Source of the DNA: Imhoffiella purpurea
Lineage (GTDB): Bacteria > Pseudomonadota > Gammaproteobacteria > Chromatiales > Chromatiaceae
Length of the DNA stretch: 64,000 bases
Assembly: GCF_000585215.1 (NCBI RefSeq)
Contig: NZ_AONC01000028.1
Span: 61,685 to 125,684 of the forward strand
Direction of reading: 5' to 3'
The position numbers were made by a program, and so were the translations under genes. This document shows positions 17,899-26,848 of this stretch, piece after piece. Below the pieces are notes generated by a model. The model ran no database searches, was not told where the DNA came from, and saw only the letters and a list, made by a program, of their open reading frames with translations. How positions within the stretch are numbered: position 1 is the stretch's first letter; each line of letters opens with the position of its first letter.

Positions 17899-18182
17899 CC
17901 GAAAAGGTCGAAGACCTGACCGTCACCTACACGGAGGACGGCATCGACACCACGCGCGAACTCGACAAGGTGATCCTGTCCAAGGGAAGCTGGACCACCA
18001 TCATCTTCCGCTATCAGGACTGGGATCGAGCCAAGGGCGAATACGGCCCCGAGAAATACACCATCCGCCGCTACCAGAAGCGCGGCGGGGAGTACCGCCA
18101 GCAGTCCAAGTTCAACATCTCCAGTCGCGCCCAGGCCCAGGGACTGATCGACGCGCTCCAGGGCTGGCTCGCCGAGGAATGA
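17895..18182 (+). CDS. Conserved small cytoplasmic protein, unknown function
   Basis: A 95-residue soluble protein without signal peptide or membrane segments. It is rich in charged and aromatic residues (GSWTTIIFRYQDWDRAKGEYGPEKYTIRRYQKRGGEYRQQSKFNISS) and ends in an amphipathic helix. I do not recognise a characterised family. It overlaps both the ankyrin lipoprotein and lpxH by 4 bp, so all three are co-translated. A role linked to envelope assembly is only suggested by lpxH. Confidence 0.75.
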   Translation: MTEKVEDLTVTYTEDGIDTTRELDKVILSKGSWTTIIFRYQDWDRAKGEYGPEKYTIRRYQKRGGEYRQQSKFNISSRAQAQGLIDALQGWLAEE

Positions 18183-18907
18183 CCGACCTCTTCATCTCCG
18201 ACCTGCATCTATCGCCGGATCGTCCGGCGACACTGGAGCTGTTCATCGACTTCCTCGCCGGCCGCGCCCGCCAGGCGTCGCGGCTCTATATCCTCGGCGA
18301 TCTCTTCGACAGCTGGATCGGCGACGATGACGACAGCCCCTTCAACCGCCGGGTGACGGAGGCGCTGCGCGCACTCACCGAGTCGGGCGTCCGCTGCGAC
18401 CTGATGCACGGCAACCGAGACTTTCTGCTCGGCCGGCGATTCCGCCGCGGGACCGGATGCCGACCGCTGCCAGACCCCACACTCGCCTCCTTCGCGGAGA
18501 AACCCACATTGCTGATGCACGGCGACCTGCTGTGCACCGACGACCTGGCCTATCAGCGCTTCCGCAAACGCGTGCGCAACCCGCTGGCTCAGCGGCTGTT
18601 CCTGTTCAAATCGCTCGCCAGCCGGCGCGCCCTGGCCGACGAATACAGACGTCGCAGCCGCGAGGCGATGGCGGACAAGGCGCCCGAGATCATGGACGTC
18701 AACCCGGATGCGGTCGTCCGCTATCTGCGACGCTTCGGCGCCCGGCACCTGATCCACGGACATACCCACCGCCCCCGGGATCATGAGGTCCTGGTCGGCG
18801 GCGCAGAGGCCAAACGCTCGGTGCTCGCCGAATGGTCCGAGCAGGGCGGCGAGATCCTGACGCATTGCGATGGCGTCTGGCAGCGCGAGCCCGTCACCGC
18901 GTCATAG
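18179..18907 (+). CDS. lpxH: UDP-2,3-diacylglucosamine diphosphatase
   Basis: A 242-residue calcineurin-like metallophosphoesterase that hydrolyses UDP-2,3-diacylglucosamine to lipid X in lipid A synthesis, at the inner membrane surface. The metal ligands of LpxH are all visible: FISDLHLS (Asp8, His10), GDLFDSWIGDD (Asp41), HGNRDF (Asn near residue 79), MHGD and HGHTHRP near residue 195. The start is the ATG overlapping the upstream stop (ATGA), giving the normal length of ~240. Confidence 0.93.
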   Translation: MTDLFISDLHLSPDRPATLELFIDFLAGRARQASRLYILGDLFDSWIGDDDDSPFNRRVTEALRALTESGVRCDLMHGNRDFLLGRRFRRGTGCRPLPDPTLASFAEKPTLLMHGDLLCTDDLAYQRFRKRVRNPLAQRLFLFKSLASRRALADEYRRRSREAMADKAPEIMDVNPDAVVRYLRRFGARHLIHGHTHRPRDHEVLVGGAEAKRSVLAEWSEQGGEILTHCDGVWQREPVTAS

Positions 18908-18982
18908 AATCCAGAGCGGGACCAGGGATCCGGCTGATGATTGGCCGGAATGCCAACCGCCCGGGAAAACTCGGATCGAGCG

Positions 18983-19447
18983 CTATTTGGGACGCCGCTG
19001 CTCCGGACGCAGACGGGGGGTGAAATAGACGTCCGCGTCGTCCAGATCGATCTCCTTTCCGTCACCGTCGACCAGCGGCTGCTCGAAGTCCTTCCAGCCG
19101 CGCAGACCGGTCTTGAGCGAGGCGACGTTGCTGTAGCCCAACACCACCATGGAATGGGCCGCCAGGACGCTGCGATACCCGGAGCGGCACACCACCACCA
19201 CCTCGCGATCGCGCGCCTGGACCAGCTCGGGAAGGGTCTCCTCGTAGTCCCACTCGCAGGCCGATTCGAGGATACCGCGCGGCACGTGGACCGACCCGGG
19301 GATATGCATGGCGGCATACTCGTCCGGTTCGCGGACGTCGACGATCAGCAGATCCGGATTCTCCGCGACCCGGTCGGCGAGATCCCAGGGCATGATCTCC
19401 TTGATATCGGAGAGGCATTTCTTGATGAGCTCGAGAAAATTTTTCAT
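18983..19447 (-). CDS. Single-domain rhodanese-like protein
   Basis: A 154-residue rhodanese-fold protein. The catalytic loop VVVCRSGYRS places Cys87 as the persulfide-forming residue; LIVDVREPDEYAAMHIPGSVHVPRG is the conserved start of the fold. It probably carries or transfers sulfane sulfur in the cytoplasm. The ATG at 19447 is used; another six codons upstream (19465) is possible, and neither has a strong ribosome site. The C-terminus beyond the fold is acidic. It is convergent with lpxH. Confidence 0.85.
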   Translation of the reverse strand: MKNFLELIKKCLSDIKEIMPWDLADRVAENPDLLIVDVREPDEYAAMHIPGSVHVPRGILESACEWDYEETLPELVQARDREVVVVCRSGYRSVLAAHSMVVLGYSNVASLKTGLRGWKDFEQPLVDGDGKEIDLDDADVYFTPRLRPEQRRPK

Positions 19448-19615
19448 CGTATGGCGAAACTCCATATGACATGAGGTCGATTGGCGCCGCGGCGATCCCG
19501 GCAGCGATGGGCCCGGCATCCGGCGAGGCACCATAAGACCATGCTAAAAAACTGAAGTTCGCCGAGCCGACTCAGGCGGCTCTAACTGGTGCCGGAAACC
19601 GCCGAATGCAACGCC

Positions 19616-20272
19616 TCAAAGGTCTCGGCCCGGGGCCCGCTCGCAGAGACCACGCTCCACCGCGATCACCGCCGCCTCGACCCGCGAGTGGACATCCAGC
19701 TTGCGCAGGATCGCCTTGACGTGCAGCTTCACCGTGCCGTCGGTGATTCCCAGATGGCGGGCGATCGCCTTGTTGCTCTGACCCTCGGCGAGATGACAGA
19801 GGATCTGTTGCTCGCGCGGGGTCAGATCGGCGACCCCATTCTCCTCCTGAGCGCCCCTGGACTCGCCCTGCACCGCCTTGGCCAGCACGATCGCCAGCTC
19901 CGGCGCCACCACCGTGCGGCCGCGCACGATCTCGCCGAGTGCGGCGATCAGCGCCTCCGGCTCCATATCCTTGAGCAGATAGCCCTGCGCGCCGCTCTGC
20001 AGCGAATCGATCACGTCGCGCTCCTCGGCGCTGGTGGTGAGCATGGCGATCGGCATGGTCTGATGCGCGGCGCGCAGCTGGCGCAGCAGATCGAGCCCGG
20101 AGAGCTGGGGCATGCGCATGTCGAGCAGAACCACGTCCGGCTCGGTCTCGGAGACCCGCTGCAATCCACTGGCGGCATCCCCCACCGCCACCACTTCGAT
20201 CCCGCGACGCTCCAGCAGCTCCTGCAGACCGAAGCGGAAGAGCGCATGGTCGTCGATCAGTAGGACACGCAT
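19616..20272 (-). CDS. NarL/FixJ-type response regulator
   Basis: A 218-residue regulator: receiver domain at residues 1-120 (LLIDDHALFRFGL, phospho-acceptor Asp51 in VVLLDMRMP, the LTTSA switch and the GYLLKD lysine) and a LuxR-type HTH at ~150-212 (LTPREQQILCHLAEGQSNKAIARHLGITDGTVKLHVKAILRKL). Its start shares one base with the stop of the sensor kinase gene, so the two form a cognate pair. It resembles NarL, but no nitrate or nitrite enzymes are in the window, so the regulon is unknown. Confidence 0.9.
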   Translation of the reverse strand: MRVLLIDDHALFRFGLQELLERRGIEVVAVGDAASGLQRVSETEPDVVLLDMRMPQLSGLDLLRQLRAAHQTMPIAMLTTSAEERDVIDSLQSGAQGYLLKDMEPEALIAALGEIVRGRTVVAPELAIVLAKAVQGESRGAQEENGVADLTPREQQILCHLAEGQSNKAIARHLGITDGTVKLHVKAILRKLDVHSRVEAAVIAVERGLCERAPGRDL

Positions 20273-21882
20273 CAGGCAACCTCCAGCCCATGGCGCGGAC
20301 CGCGCCGGTTGACGTCGAAGACGACCTCGACCCGGGTCCCCTCGCCCGGCTCGCTCTCGATCCGCAGCTCGGCCCCGATGCGCCGCGCGCGCTCCTCCAT
20401 GATGGAGAGCCCGATACGTTCGCCGGGACGCGAGCCGTCGGCCGGGGCGCTGAATCCGACCCCGTCGTCCTCGATCAGCAGCACGTAGCGCCCGCCCGGC
20501 TCGCGCGTCATCAGGACCCGCACCGTGTGGGCCTGGGCATGCTTGCGGATGTTGGCCAGCGACTCCTGAACGATGCGCAGCAGCTGCAGATCCTCGCTCG
20601 CCGAGAGCTCGAAGGGGCGGCAGTCGTTCTGGAACAGGACGTGGGCGCCGGTCTCCTGCCCGAAGCGCTGGGTCAGCTTGGCCAGCGCAGGGACCAGACC
20701 GCGCCGGTCGAGCGGGGCGCGGAAGCTGGCCAGCAGCTCGCGCAGCTCGGTGTGCGCCTCGTCGAGCCCGTTGCGCAGCCGCGCCAGGTCGTTGCGCGCC
20801 TCCTCCGAGATGGGACTGCCGCCCAGCGAATCGTCGAGCATGCGGCATTGGAAGCGCAGACTGGCGAGCGTCTGGGCGAGCGAATCGTGCAGTTCGTGGG
20901 CGAGCGAGTTGCGTTCCTGGAGAATGGACAGACGGCGGGCCTCGGCATCCGAGCGCTGCTTGGCGATCGCCACGCCCAGATGGTGGCCGACGGTGAAGAG
21001 CAGGTCCATGATGTCCTCGCGCGCCTTCACGCCCGGCTGATCGACGAAGATGCTGTAGACGCCGAGCAGTTCGTCGCGATGCTCGAGCGGCACCGTCACC
21101 ACCTCCATCTCCGAGCTCTTGAACATGCGCCGACCGTAGATGCGCGCGCAGTAGCGGGCATCATTGTCGCAGACGATATCGCCCGGGGCGAGCACGCTGC
21201 CACACAGACAGAGATCCACCGGGGCCATGTCCTGCTCGCGCACCAGATCGTCGTCGAGACCGATGGAGCCCACCAGCCGCCGGCTGCCGTCCGGCATCAC
21301 CAGACGCACGGTGGCCGCCCGGCCGTTGATCATCTCCTTGAGCACGCGCAGAAAGCGCAGCAGCAGGTCCTCCACACTCTCGGTTTGATGGATGCCGGCC
21401 GCCACGTCGTAGAGGATCTTGAGCGAGGCCGTCTTCTGCGCCAGGCGCCGGGTCTGACGCGCAACCCGATTGTCCATGTCCTCGTAGAGATCGGTCAGCT
21501 CCTCGTTGAGACTGCGGATGTCCTGGGCGATCCTGCGCAGCACGCCGGTCTCCTCGAGGGCGTCGCTGGCACCGGGTTCGCCCTGGCAGACCTGGGTCAG
21601 GGAGCATTCAAGCCGTACCAGGGGCAACAACAACTGACGGCGCAGCCGCTCCCACAGGATCGATGCCGCCACGGCCCCCACCACAAGCGCCGAGAAACCG
21701 CCCCAGCGCAGCCAAACCTGACCGGGAGCCATCCACTGCAGCACAGCCGCGCCCAGCGCCACTCCCAAGGCGACGACGAGAATCCACAGAGGATGCGTCA
21801 GATGCGCCTCCCGCAAGATGGCCCTTGCCCGCGCGGCATGGCTGGCGGACGAACGATCGAACCCGAACTGGTTTCCGGTCAT
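20272..21882 (-). CDS. NarX-like sensor histidine kinase with Cys-containing GAF domain
   Basis: A 536-residue protein: two N-terminal transmembrane helices (about 30-50 and 58-78) with almost no periplasmic loop, a HAMP/coiled-coil linker, a GAF domain (~165-320), a HisKA_3 dimerisation domain (LAHELHDSLAQTLASLRFQCR, His near 331) and an HATPase_c domain ending in IEDDGVGF and GLSIMEERA. Classical NarX senses nitrate in a periplasmic P-box, which is absent here. The GAF domain instead carries clustered cysteines (LCLCGS, IVCDND, RYCARI). The ATG at 21882 is preferred over a TTG at 21888. Confidence 0.88.
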   Translation of the reverse strand: MTGNQFGFDRSSASHAARARAILREAHLTHPLWILVVALGVALGAAVLQWMAPGQVWLRWGGFSALVVGAVAASILWERLRRQLLLPLVRLECSLTQVCQGEPGASDALEETGVLRRIAQDIRSLNEELTDLYEDMDNRVARQTRRLAQKTASLKILYDVAAGIHQTESVEDLLLRFLRVLKEMINGRAATVRLVMPDGSRRLVGSIGLDDDLVREQDMAPVDLCLCGSVLAPGDIVCDNDARYCARIYGRRMFKSSEMEVVTVPLEHRDELLGVYSIFVDQPGVKAREDIMDLLFTVGHHLGVAIAKQRSDAEARRLSILQERNSLAHELHDSLAQTLASLRFQCRMLDDSLGGSPISEEARNDLARLRNGLDEAHTELRELLASFRAPLDRRGLVPALAKLTQRFGQETGAHVLFQNDCRPFELSASEDLQLLRIVQESLANIRKHAQAHTVRVLMTREPGGRYVLLIEDDGVGFSAPADGSRPGERIGLSIMEERARRIGAELRIESEPGEGTRVEVVFDVNRRGPRHGLEVA

Positions 21883-22054
21883 GTTCAACCTTCATGGATC
21901 CCGAACGATGGACGTGACCGCAGCCACGGCGAGACCTCGGCATTCTACCCCGAGGCCGAATGGCCTGCGGATCGGCCGAAACCGCTCTTGCCCGCCCCGC
22001 CCGACTGTGCCAATGTTCGCCGGGGACCCCAGACTCACAGAAGAGGAATGGATC

Positions 22055-22468
22055 ATGGCCGACGACAGCACCGACTCCACCAAGGAACTCGTCTTCCCCC
22101 AGGGCATCCCGGGGTTCGGCGATCAGCGCCGTTATCGCTTGAGCCACTCGGATACCGAATCGGGCCGCGTCTACTGGATGCAGTCGAGCGAGGATCCGGA
22201 GATCAGCTTCACCCTGGTCGATCCGGCCATGTATTCGCTGAACTACCAGCTCGAACTGAGCGATGAGGAGGCGGCGCTGATCCAGGCCGACGGTCCCGAA
22301 GACGTCATGGTCTTCCTCATGGTCTGGAAGGCGGAAGCGGACGACCCGCAACAGCAGCCTGGCATCAACGCCAACATCACGGGCCCGATTCTCATCAATC
22401 CCGAGAAGCGCCTGGGGATGCAGAAACTCATTTCGCAGCCCAAGGTGGCACTGAACATCTCGGCCTGA
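22055..22468 (+). CDS. fliW: FliW-like flagellar assembly factor, orphan
   Basis: A 137-residue protein with FliW hallmarks: FPQGIPGF at the N-terminus, WMQSSEDPEISFTLVDP, and NITGPILINPEKRLGMQKLI near the C-terminus. In Firmicutes and epsilonproteobacteria FliW binds flagellin and relieves CsrA repression. The ATG follows a good ribosome-binding site (AAGAGGAA) and gives the normal family length; longer upstream frames lack homology. No flagellar or csrA gene is nearby. It is convergent with the EAL-HDOD gene. Confidence 0.8.
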   Translation: MADDSTDSTKELVFPQGIPGFGDQRRYRLSHSDTESGRVYWMQSSEDPEISFTLVDPAMYSLNYQLELSDEEAALIQADGPEDVMVFLMVWKAEADDPQQQPGINANITGPILINPEKRLGMQKLISQPKVALNISA

Positions 22469-22489
22469 TCCCGAATCCCATCGGCCGCA

Positions 22490-23722
22490 TCAGCGCTGCG
22501 GCGCGGGAGCCGAGAGCTGCGCCTGGACCTCCTGCGCCCAGGCGAATGCCTCGAGGAAATAGCCGGACAGGACCTCCTCGTTCAAACCGGGAGGCCGCTC
22601 AGCGCGATCGCCCAGCGCAAGCCCCTCGAACCGGGCGGCTGAGGCCAGCACCTGACCCAGCAGTCCCCGGTACGTGAGAATGGCGTCTTTCAGCGAGGCG
22701 TCCAGCGGCAGGCCGGCGAGCGCCTCCTGCAATGGAATCTCCAGGATCTCGTCGAGATTGGAGAAGAGCCCGACGGTGAAGAGCGCATCCTTCTCGCGTG
22801 TCAGATGGCGTTCCCCGACGATCTGACAGAATCGGGCATAGAGCAGCGAGCGGGTGAGCGAATAGGGGCTCTGCGCATTCATCGAGCCCAAGGCGACGAG
22901 CGCGGCCCACTGGCGGATGGTGCGCAGACCGACCAGCGAGATTGCCTGCATCAGGTTGTGGATGGTGCGCCCCTGCGATACGGAGGCGCCGCCGAGGAAG
23001 CGCAGCAGCCGATAGCTGAGCACGGCGTCCTGACCGATGAGGTGCTCGACCTCCTGCAGACTCAGATCCTCGTCCTGGAGCTCGGCCAGCAATTTCATCA
23101 GCCTCAGCCGGTCGCTGGGCGGACGCTTGCCGCTGACGACCTTGGGCCGAGCCAGGTAATACCCCTGGAACAGATCGAAGCCCATATTGAGACACTGGAC
23201 GAACTGGATACGGTTCTCCACCTTCTCGGCCAGCAACTTGAGCCCTGAATAGCGGGACACCTGATCGTACTTGGCCTGAATCGCCTCCTCGCCATCGCCC
23301 AGCACGTCGATCTTGACGATGTGACAGAGCTCGAGCAGCGGCTCCCAGCTGGAATGGAAGACGAAGTCGTCGAGCGCCACCGTGAAGCCCGCGTCGACCA
23401 GCCGGCGGACCGCCCCGACCAACTCGGGGGTCACCCGCACGTTTTCGAGGATCTCCAGGACCACGCGATCGGGCGGCAGGGTCTGGATGACCTCGCTCGC
23501 GAGCAGCCCGTCGGTCAGGTTGATGTAGAGCCGCTTGTCGCGTCCGAGACGCTCGACCCCGATATCGGTGAAGGCATTGAGGATGACCTGAGAGGTCGCC
23601 GAATCGCCATTGAGCCCGCTGCCCTCGAACCCACCCCCTTCGTCGCGAAACAGGAGTTCGTAGGCCACGACCTGGCGCTCGCGATCGAAGATGGGCTGGA
23701 ATCCGAGAAAGGCGTTGGTCAT
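22490..23722 (-). CDS. EAL-HDOD signalling protein with degenerate EAL
   Basis: A 410-residue protein of the YuxH/CdgJ type. Residues ~1-200 form an EAL-like domain in which the catalytic EAL motif reads YELLFR while VALDDF is kept, as in non-catalytic members. Residues ~205-390 are an HDOD domain (LMKLLAELQDEDLSLQEVEHLI, LSYRLLRFLGGASV, IRQWAALVALGSM). In Vibrio CdgJ-type proteins influence motility. It probably acts as a c-di-GMP-independent adaptor. The ATG at 23722 begins the EAL fold; the upstream extension is not conserved. Confidence 0.88.
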   Translation of the reverse strand: MTNAFLGFQPIFDRERQVVAYELLFRDEGGGFEGSGLNGDSATSQVILNAFTDIGVERLGRDKRLYINLTDGLLASEVIQTLPPDRVVLEILENVRVTPELVGAVRRLVDAGFTVALDDFVFHSSWEPLLELCHIVKIDVLGDGEEAIQAKYDQVSRYSGLKLLAEKVENRIQFVQCLNMGFDLFQGYYLARPKVVSGKRPPSDRLRLMKLLAELQDEDLSLQEVEHLIGQDAVLSYRLLRFLGGASVSQGRTIHNLMQAISLVGLRTIRQWAALVALGSMNAQSPYSLTRSLLYARFCQIVGERHLTREKDALFTVGLFSNLDEILEIPLQEALAGLPLDASLKDAILTYRGLLGQVLASAARFEGLALGDRAERPPGLNEEVLSGYFLEAFAWAQEVQAQLSAPAPQR

Positions 23723-23953
23723 GGTGGCTTCACTTCGATGTAGCTGCGGCTTCAACCGCATCCGACCGACTCGACGCCTCTCGCGCGACCTGAGACGCCT
23801 ATCGTGCTTGACGGGGCTCAAGATACTCCGACTGGACGCCCGAAGGTTAGCCTTTCTGACCATGCCCCTGGGAAAACGCGGGAATCGAGGTTGCCGAATC
23901 GGCACCGAGGAGCTACCGTGCTGCGCCTTTGGCATCATACCCTGGAAGACTCC

Positions 23954-24292
23954 ATGTCCGATTTCCCGCCCTGTCCGCTCTGCGCCAGCGAAAACACCTA
24001 CTCCGACGGCACGCTCTACGTCTGCCCGGATTGCGCCCATGAATGGTCTCCGGACGAGGCCGCCGACGCAGCCGACACGGACGCTCAGGTCCGCGATGCC
24101 AACGGCAATGTGCTCGAAGACGGCGATTCGGTGGTGCTGATCAAGGACCTGAAGGTCAAGGGCAGCTCGACCACGCTGAAGGTCGGCACCAAGATCAAGA
24201 GGATCCGCATCGTCGGCGGCGATCACGAGGTGGACTGCAAGACGGACGCCGGCAGCTTCATGCTCAAGGCATGCTATCTGCGCAAGTGCTGA
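23954..24292 (+). CDS. yjdM: YjdM (PhnA-family) zinc-ribbon protein
   Basis: A 112-residue protein: an N-terminal zinc ribbon with four cysteines (CPLCASENTYSDGTLYVCPDCAHEW) followed by the PhnA domain with DANGNVLEDGDSVVLIKDLKVKGSS and LKACYLRKC at the end. It is close to E. coli YjdM, whose role is unclear despite the old alkylphosphonate name. The start is the ATG at 23954, which gives the standard family length. Confidence 0.9.
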   Translation: MSDFPPCPLCASENTYSDGTLYVCPDCAHEWSPDEAADAADTDAQVRDANGNVLEDGDSVVLIKDLKVKGSSTTLKVGTKIKRIRIVGGDHEVDCKTDAGSFMLKACYLRKC

Positions 24293-24300
24293 GCGAGAGA

Positions 24301-24323
24301 CCGCCACCATTGGAGGGTGGCGG
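24301..24323. terminator. Hairpin between convergent yjdM and patatin genes
   Basis: CCGCCACC and GGTGGCGG form an 8-bp stem with a 7-nt loop, placed just after the yjdM stop and before the end of the convergent patatin gene. There is no long T-run, so function as an intrinsic terminator is tentative. Confidence 0.45.
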
Positions 24324-24344
24324 GCTCTCCGGTGGCACCTCGGC

Positions 24345-26597
24345 TCAGGGGCTGCCGATCAGCACATAGATGGCGCTGTCGCCATCCGCCGAGAGGCCGA
24401 GTCCGAGATAGGCCGGCCCGATCCAGGTATCCGAGCCGAAGAAGACACTGCCTCCATAACGCGTGTCCTCGGTGCTGAGGATCTCGTCCGCTCCCGCCCC
24501 CTCGATGACCCCGTCACCCAGCCAGCCCGCCTCGAGCGAGACCCCGAGATAGAGCCCACGCCCGATCGGCGGCGGCAGGGATGCGATCTGCCGATAATAG
24601 GCCAGCCCGGCGAAGGCCATGTCGTTGGAGCGGAACTGATCGTTGGCATAGCCGGAGAGCTGGAGGAATCCGCCTAGCGCGAACTGGTCGTAATAGGGCA
24701 TCTCGGCGCCGAAGCTGGTGCCCGCCTTGACGTTGGCGGCCAGGGTGTTGACACCGAAGCTGTGAGCGGCGGTCGCCCTCAGCAATGCCCGGGTATAGTC
24801 GACCTCCGCCCCCATGGCAGACAGGGGTGCCAGTGCCTCGAGCGACAGGCGCACGCCCTTTCGAGGGGCGCCCGCGCTGTCCAGGGTGTCGTAGAGTATC
24901 CGGCCGCGCACACCGGAATCCGTGACCTGCCCCTCCGGCAGCTCGGGCGATCCCGTATCCAGGTCCAGCTTGGTCTCGCCGAAATAGGCCCCGGCGCGCA
25001 TCTCGACCCCGCCGAGCGTGGTCCCCAGATCGGCGCCCAGGCGCAGTCGCGTCAGGTCATAGCGCGCGACCCTCTGCTCATCCACGAAGACGCTTTCCGG
25101 CGTCGTGCCCACATCCAGATAGGGGGCGACGAAGAGCGAGCGATCGAGACTCAGGGGCTGATAGAACTCCGAGAACAGGTTCGGGGCGTTCCCGATCGTG
25201 GCGGCCGTGCTCCACTCGGCCCCCAGGCGGTTGAGCCAGGTCTGATCGTAGGTAGCGCGCAGACCGAAGCGGTTGTCGCCCTGATTGTCGCTGGAGAAGA
25301 CGAGACCGAATCCGAAATACCCTGGGCCCCAGGCCTTTTCCAGCGCATCCACGATCAGCAGATCGGAGCCGTCGCGCTGGGGCTGGAAGCGGTAGCTGAT
25401 CCGCTCGAAATCGCCGCGGCCATAGACCGCCTGGATATCCTCGGCCAGACGATCGCGCTCGAGCGGACGCTCCGCGTTGGCCTCGACCAGACCGTCGAAC
25501 ACCTCGGGATTGACGCGCTCCAGACCCGAGATCCGCACCTCGCCGACCCGCCGGACCGGATGGCCCGGACCGAAATGCCCGGACCTCCAGGCGACATATT
25601 CGGACTCGCTCAGGCTGAAGCGCCGCAGCGCGCCGCGCATCTCGTCGGCCGCCGCCTCGCCGGTCGCGATGGCCTCGCTGGCGCGCGCGAAATCGCCGGA
25701 GGTGATGTCCCCCAGATCGGGCACGATCAGCAGATCGCACCCCTGGCGCAGCTCGGCCATGGAGGTCTTGACGTTCTGCTCGGTGAGGATGGCGATCATC
25801 TGCCCCGTGACCCCGAGGATGGTGCCCAGCTGATCGCGCGGCAGATAGCCCGAGCCGAGATTGACGGCGATGATGACGTCCACGTCCATGGATCGGGCCA
25901 CGTCGACCGGCATGTTGCGCACCAGTCCGCCATCGACATAGATGTGATCGTCCCACTCGATGGGCGCGAAGACACCCGGCACCGACATGCTGGCGCGCAT
26001 GGCGACCGGCAGGGGTCCGCGATCGAAGACCTTCATGTCCCCGTTCTCGAGATCGGTGGCCACGGCGCGGAATGGAATCGGCAAGGCGTCGAAATCGTGG
26101 ACGGTCTCGACGCCCTTGACCAGATCGTTGAAAAACAGCTGCACCTTCTGACCCGAGATGGCCCCCTTGGGCAACCTGACACGACCATCGCGCAAGCCCA
26201 GAGAGAAGTTCCATTTCGGATTGGCGCTGGCCTCCTTGCGCCGCGCCGGCCAGTCCTTGCGCGGAGGATCGTCGTCGAAGAGATCGGCCCAGTCGATACC
26301 GGTCACGCGCCGCTCCAGCTCGTCCGCCGACAGACCGGCGGCATAGGCGCCGCCGACCAGCGAGCCCATGCTGGTGCCGGCGATGGCATGGATAGGGACG
26401 CGCTCCTCCTCCAATACCTTGAGCACGCCGATGTGGGCCGATCCCTTGGCCCCGCCGCCGCTCAGGACCAGACCGATCCGCGGATGCGCGGGAAGCTTGC
26501 AGCTGGCCGCCCGGACATCGGGCGGAATCGACGACCAGGACAGGAGCACCAGAACGCCCATCAATAGGCGGAGCGAAACGCTTGAACGCTGTTCCAT
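24345..26597 (-). CDS. Patatin-like phospholipase of type Vd autotransporter form (PlpD-like)
   Basis: A 750-residue exported protein. A signal peptide (about 1-26, ending in VRA-AS) is followed by a patatin domain with oxyanion motif SGGGAKG, nucleophile GTSMGS and catalytic DGG (YVDGGLVRNMP). A POTRA-like segment follows at ~340-410 (VRRVGEVRISGLERVNPEVF), then a 16-strand BamA/TpsB-like beta-barrel to the C-terminus. The order matches type Vd secretion proteins such as Pseudomonas PlpD (728 residues), in which the lipase passes through or is anchored by its own barrel. The ATG at 26597 gives the best signal peptide. Confidence 0.9.
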   Translation of the reverse strand: MEQRSSVSLRLLMGVLVLLSWSSIPPDVRAASCKLPAHPRIGLVLSGGGAKGSAHIGVLKVLEEERVPIHAIAGTSMGSLVGGAYAAGLSADELERRVTGIDWADLFDDDPPRKDWPARRKEASANPKWNFSLGLRDGRVRLPKGAISGQKVQLFFNDLVKGVETVHDFDALPIPFRAVATDLENGDMKVFDRGPLPVAMRASMSVPGVFAPIEWDDHIYVDGGLVRNMPVDVARSMDVDVIIAVNLGSGYLPRDQLGTILGVTGQMIAILTEQNVKTSMAELRQGCDLLIVPDLGDITSGDFARASEAIATGEAAADEMRGALRRFSLSESEYVAWRSGHFGPGHPVRRVGEVRISGLERVNPEVFDGLVEANAERPLERDRLAEDIQAVYGRGDFERISYRFQPQRDGSDLLIVDALEKAWGPGYFGFGLVFSSDNQGDNRFGLRATYDQTWLNRLGAEWSTAATIGNAPNLFSEFYQPLSLDRSLFVAPYLDVGTTPESVFVDEQRVARYDLTRLRLGADLGTTLGGVEMRAGAYFGETKLDLDTGSPELPEGQVTDSGVRGRILYDTLDSAGAPRKGVRLSLEALAPLSAMGAEVDYTRALLRATAAHSFGVNTLAANVKAGTSFGAEMPYYDQFALGGFLQLSGYANDQFRSNDMAFAGLAYYRQIASLPPPIGRGLYLGVSLEAGWLGDGVIEGAGADEILSTEDTRYGGSVFFGSDTWIGPAYLGLGLSADGDSAIYVLIGSP

Positions 26598-26848
26598 GGA
26601 TGACCCCTTCAAGAGACGAGTGGACCGCGGATGGACCGGAGAGGGTTGGCGGGCAGTCTAACGGAGGGATCGGCGAGCGCAAAGCCGATGGCCGCGGCTT
26701 ACGGATCGGCGGCCGTCCGCGACGCGAAGGGTAGGCAGAGGCCGGGATCGGAACGCCAATGGCTTCGACACCCGGCAGGCGTATCGGCCAATCGACTCCG
26801 TACGGGTAGGACGCAAGACGCCTCCCCGCCGGGTCGATCGGGATGGGC

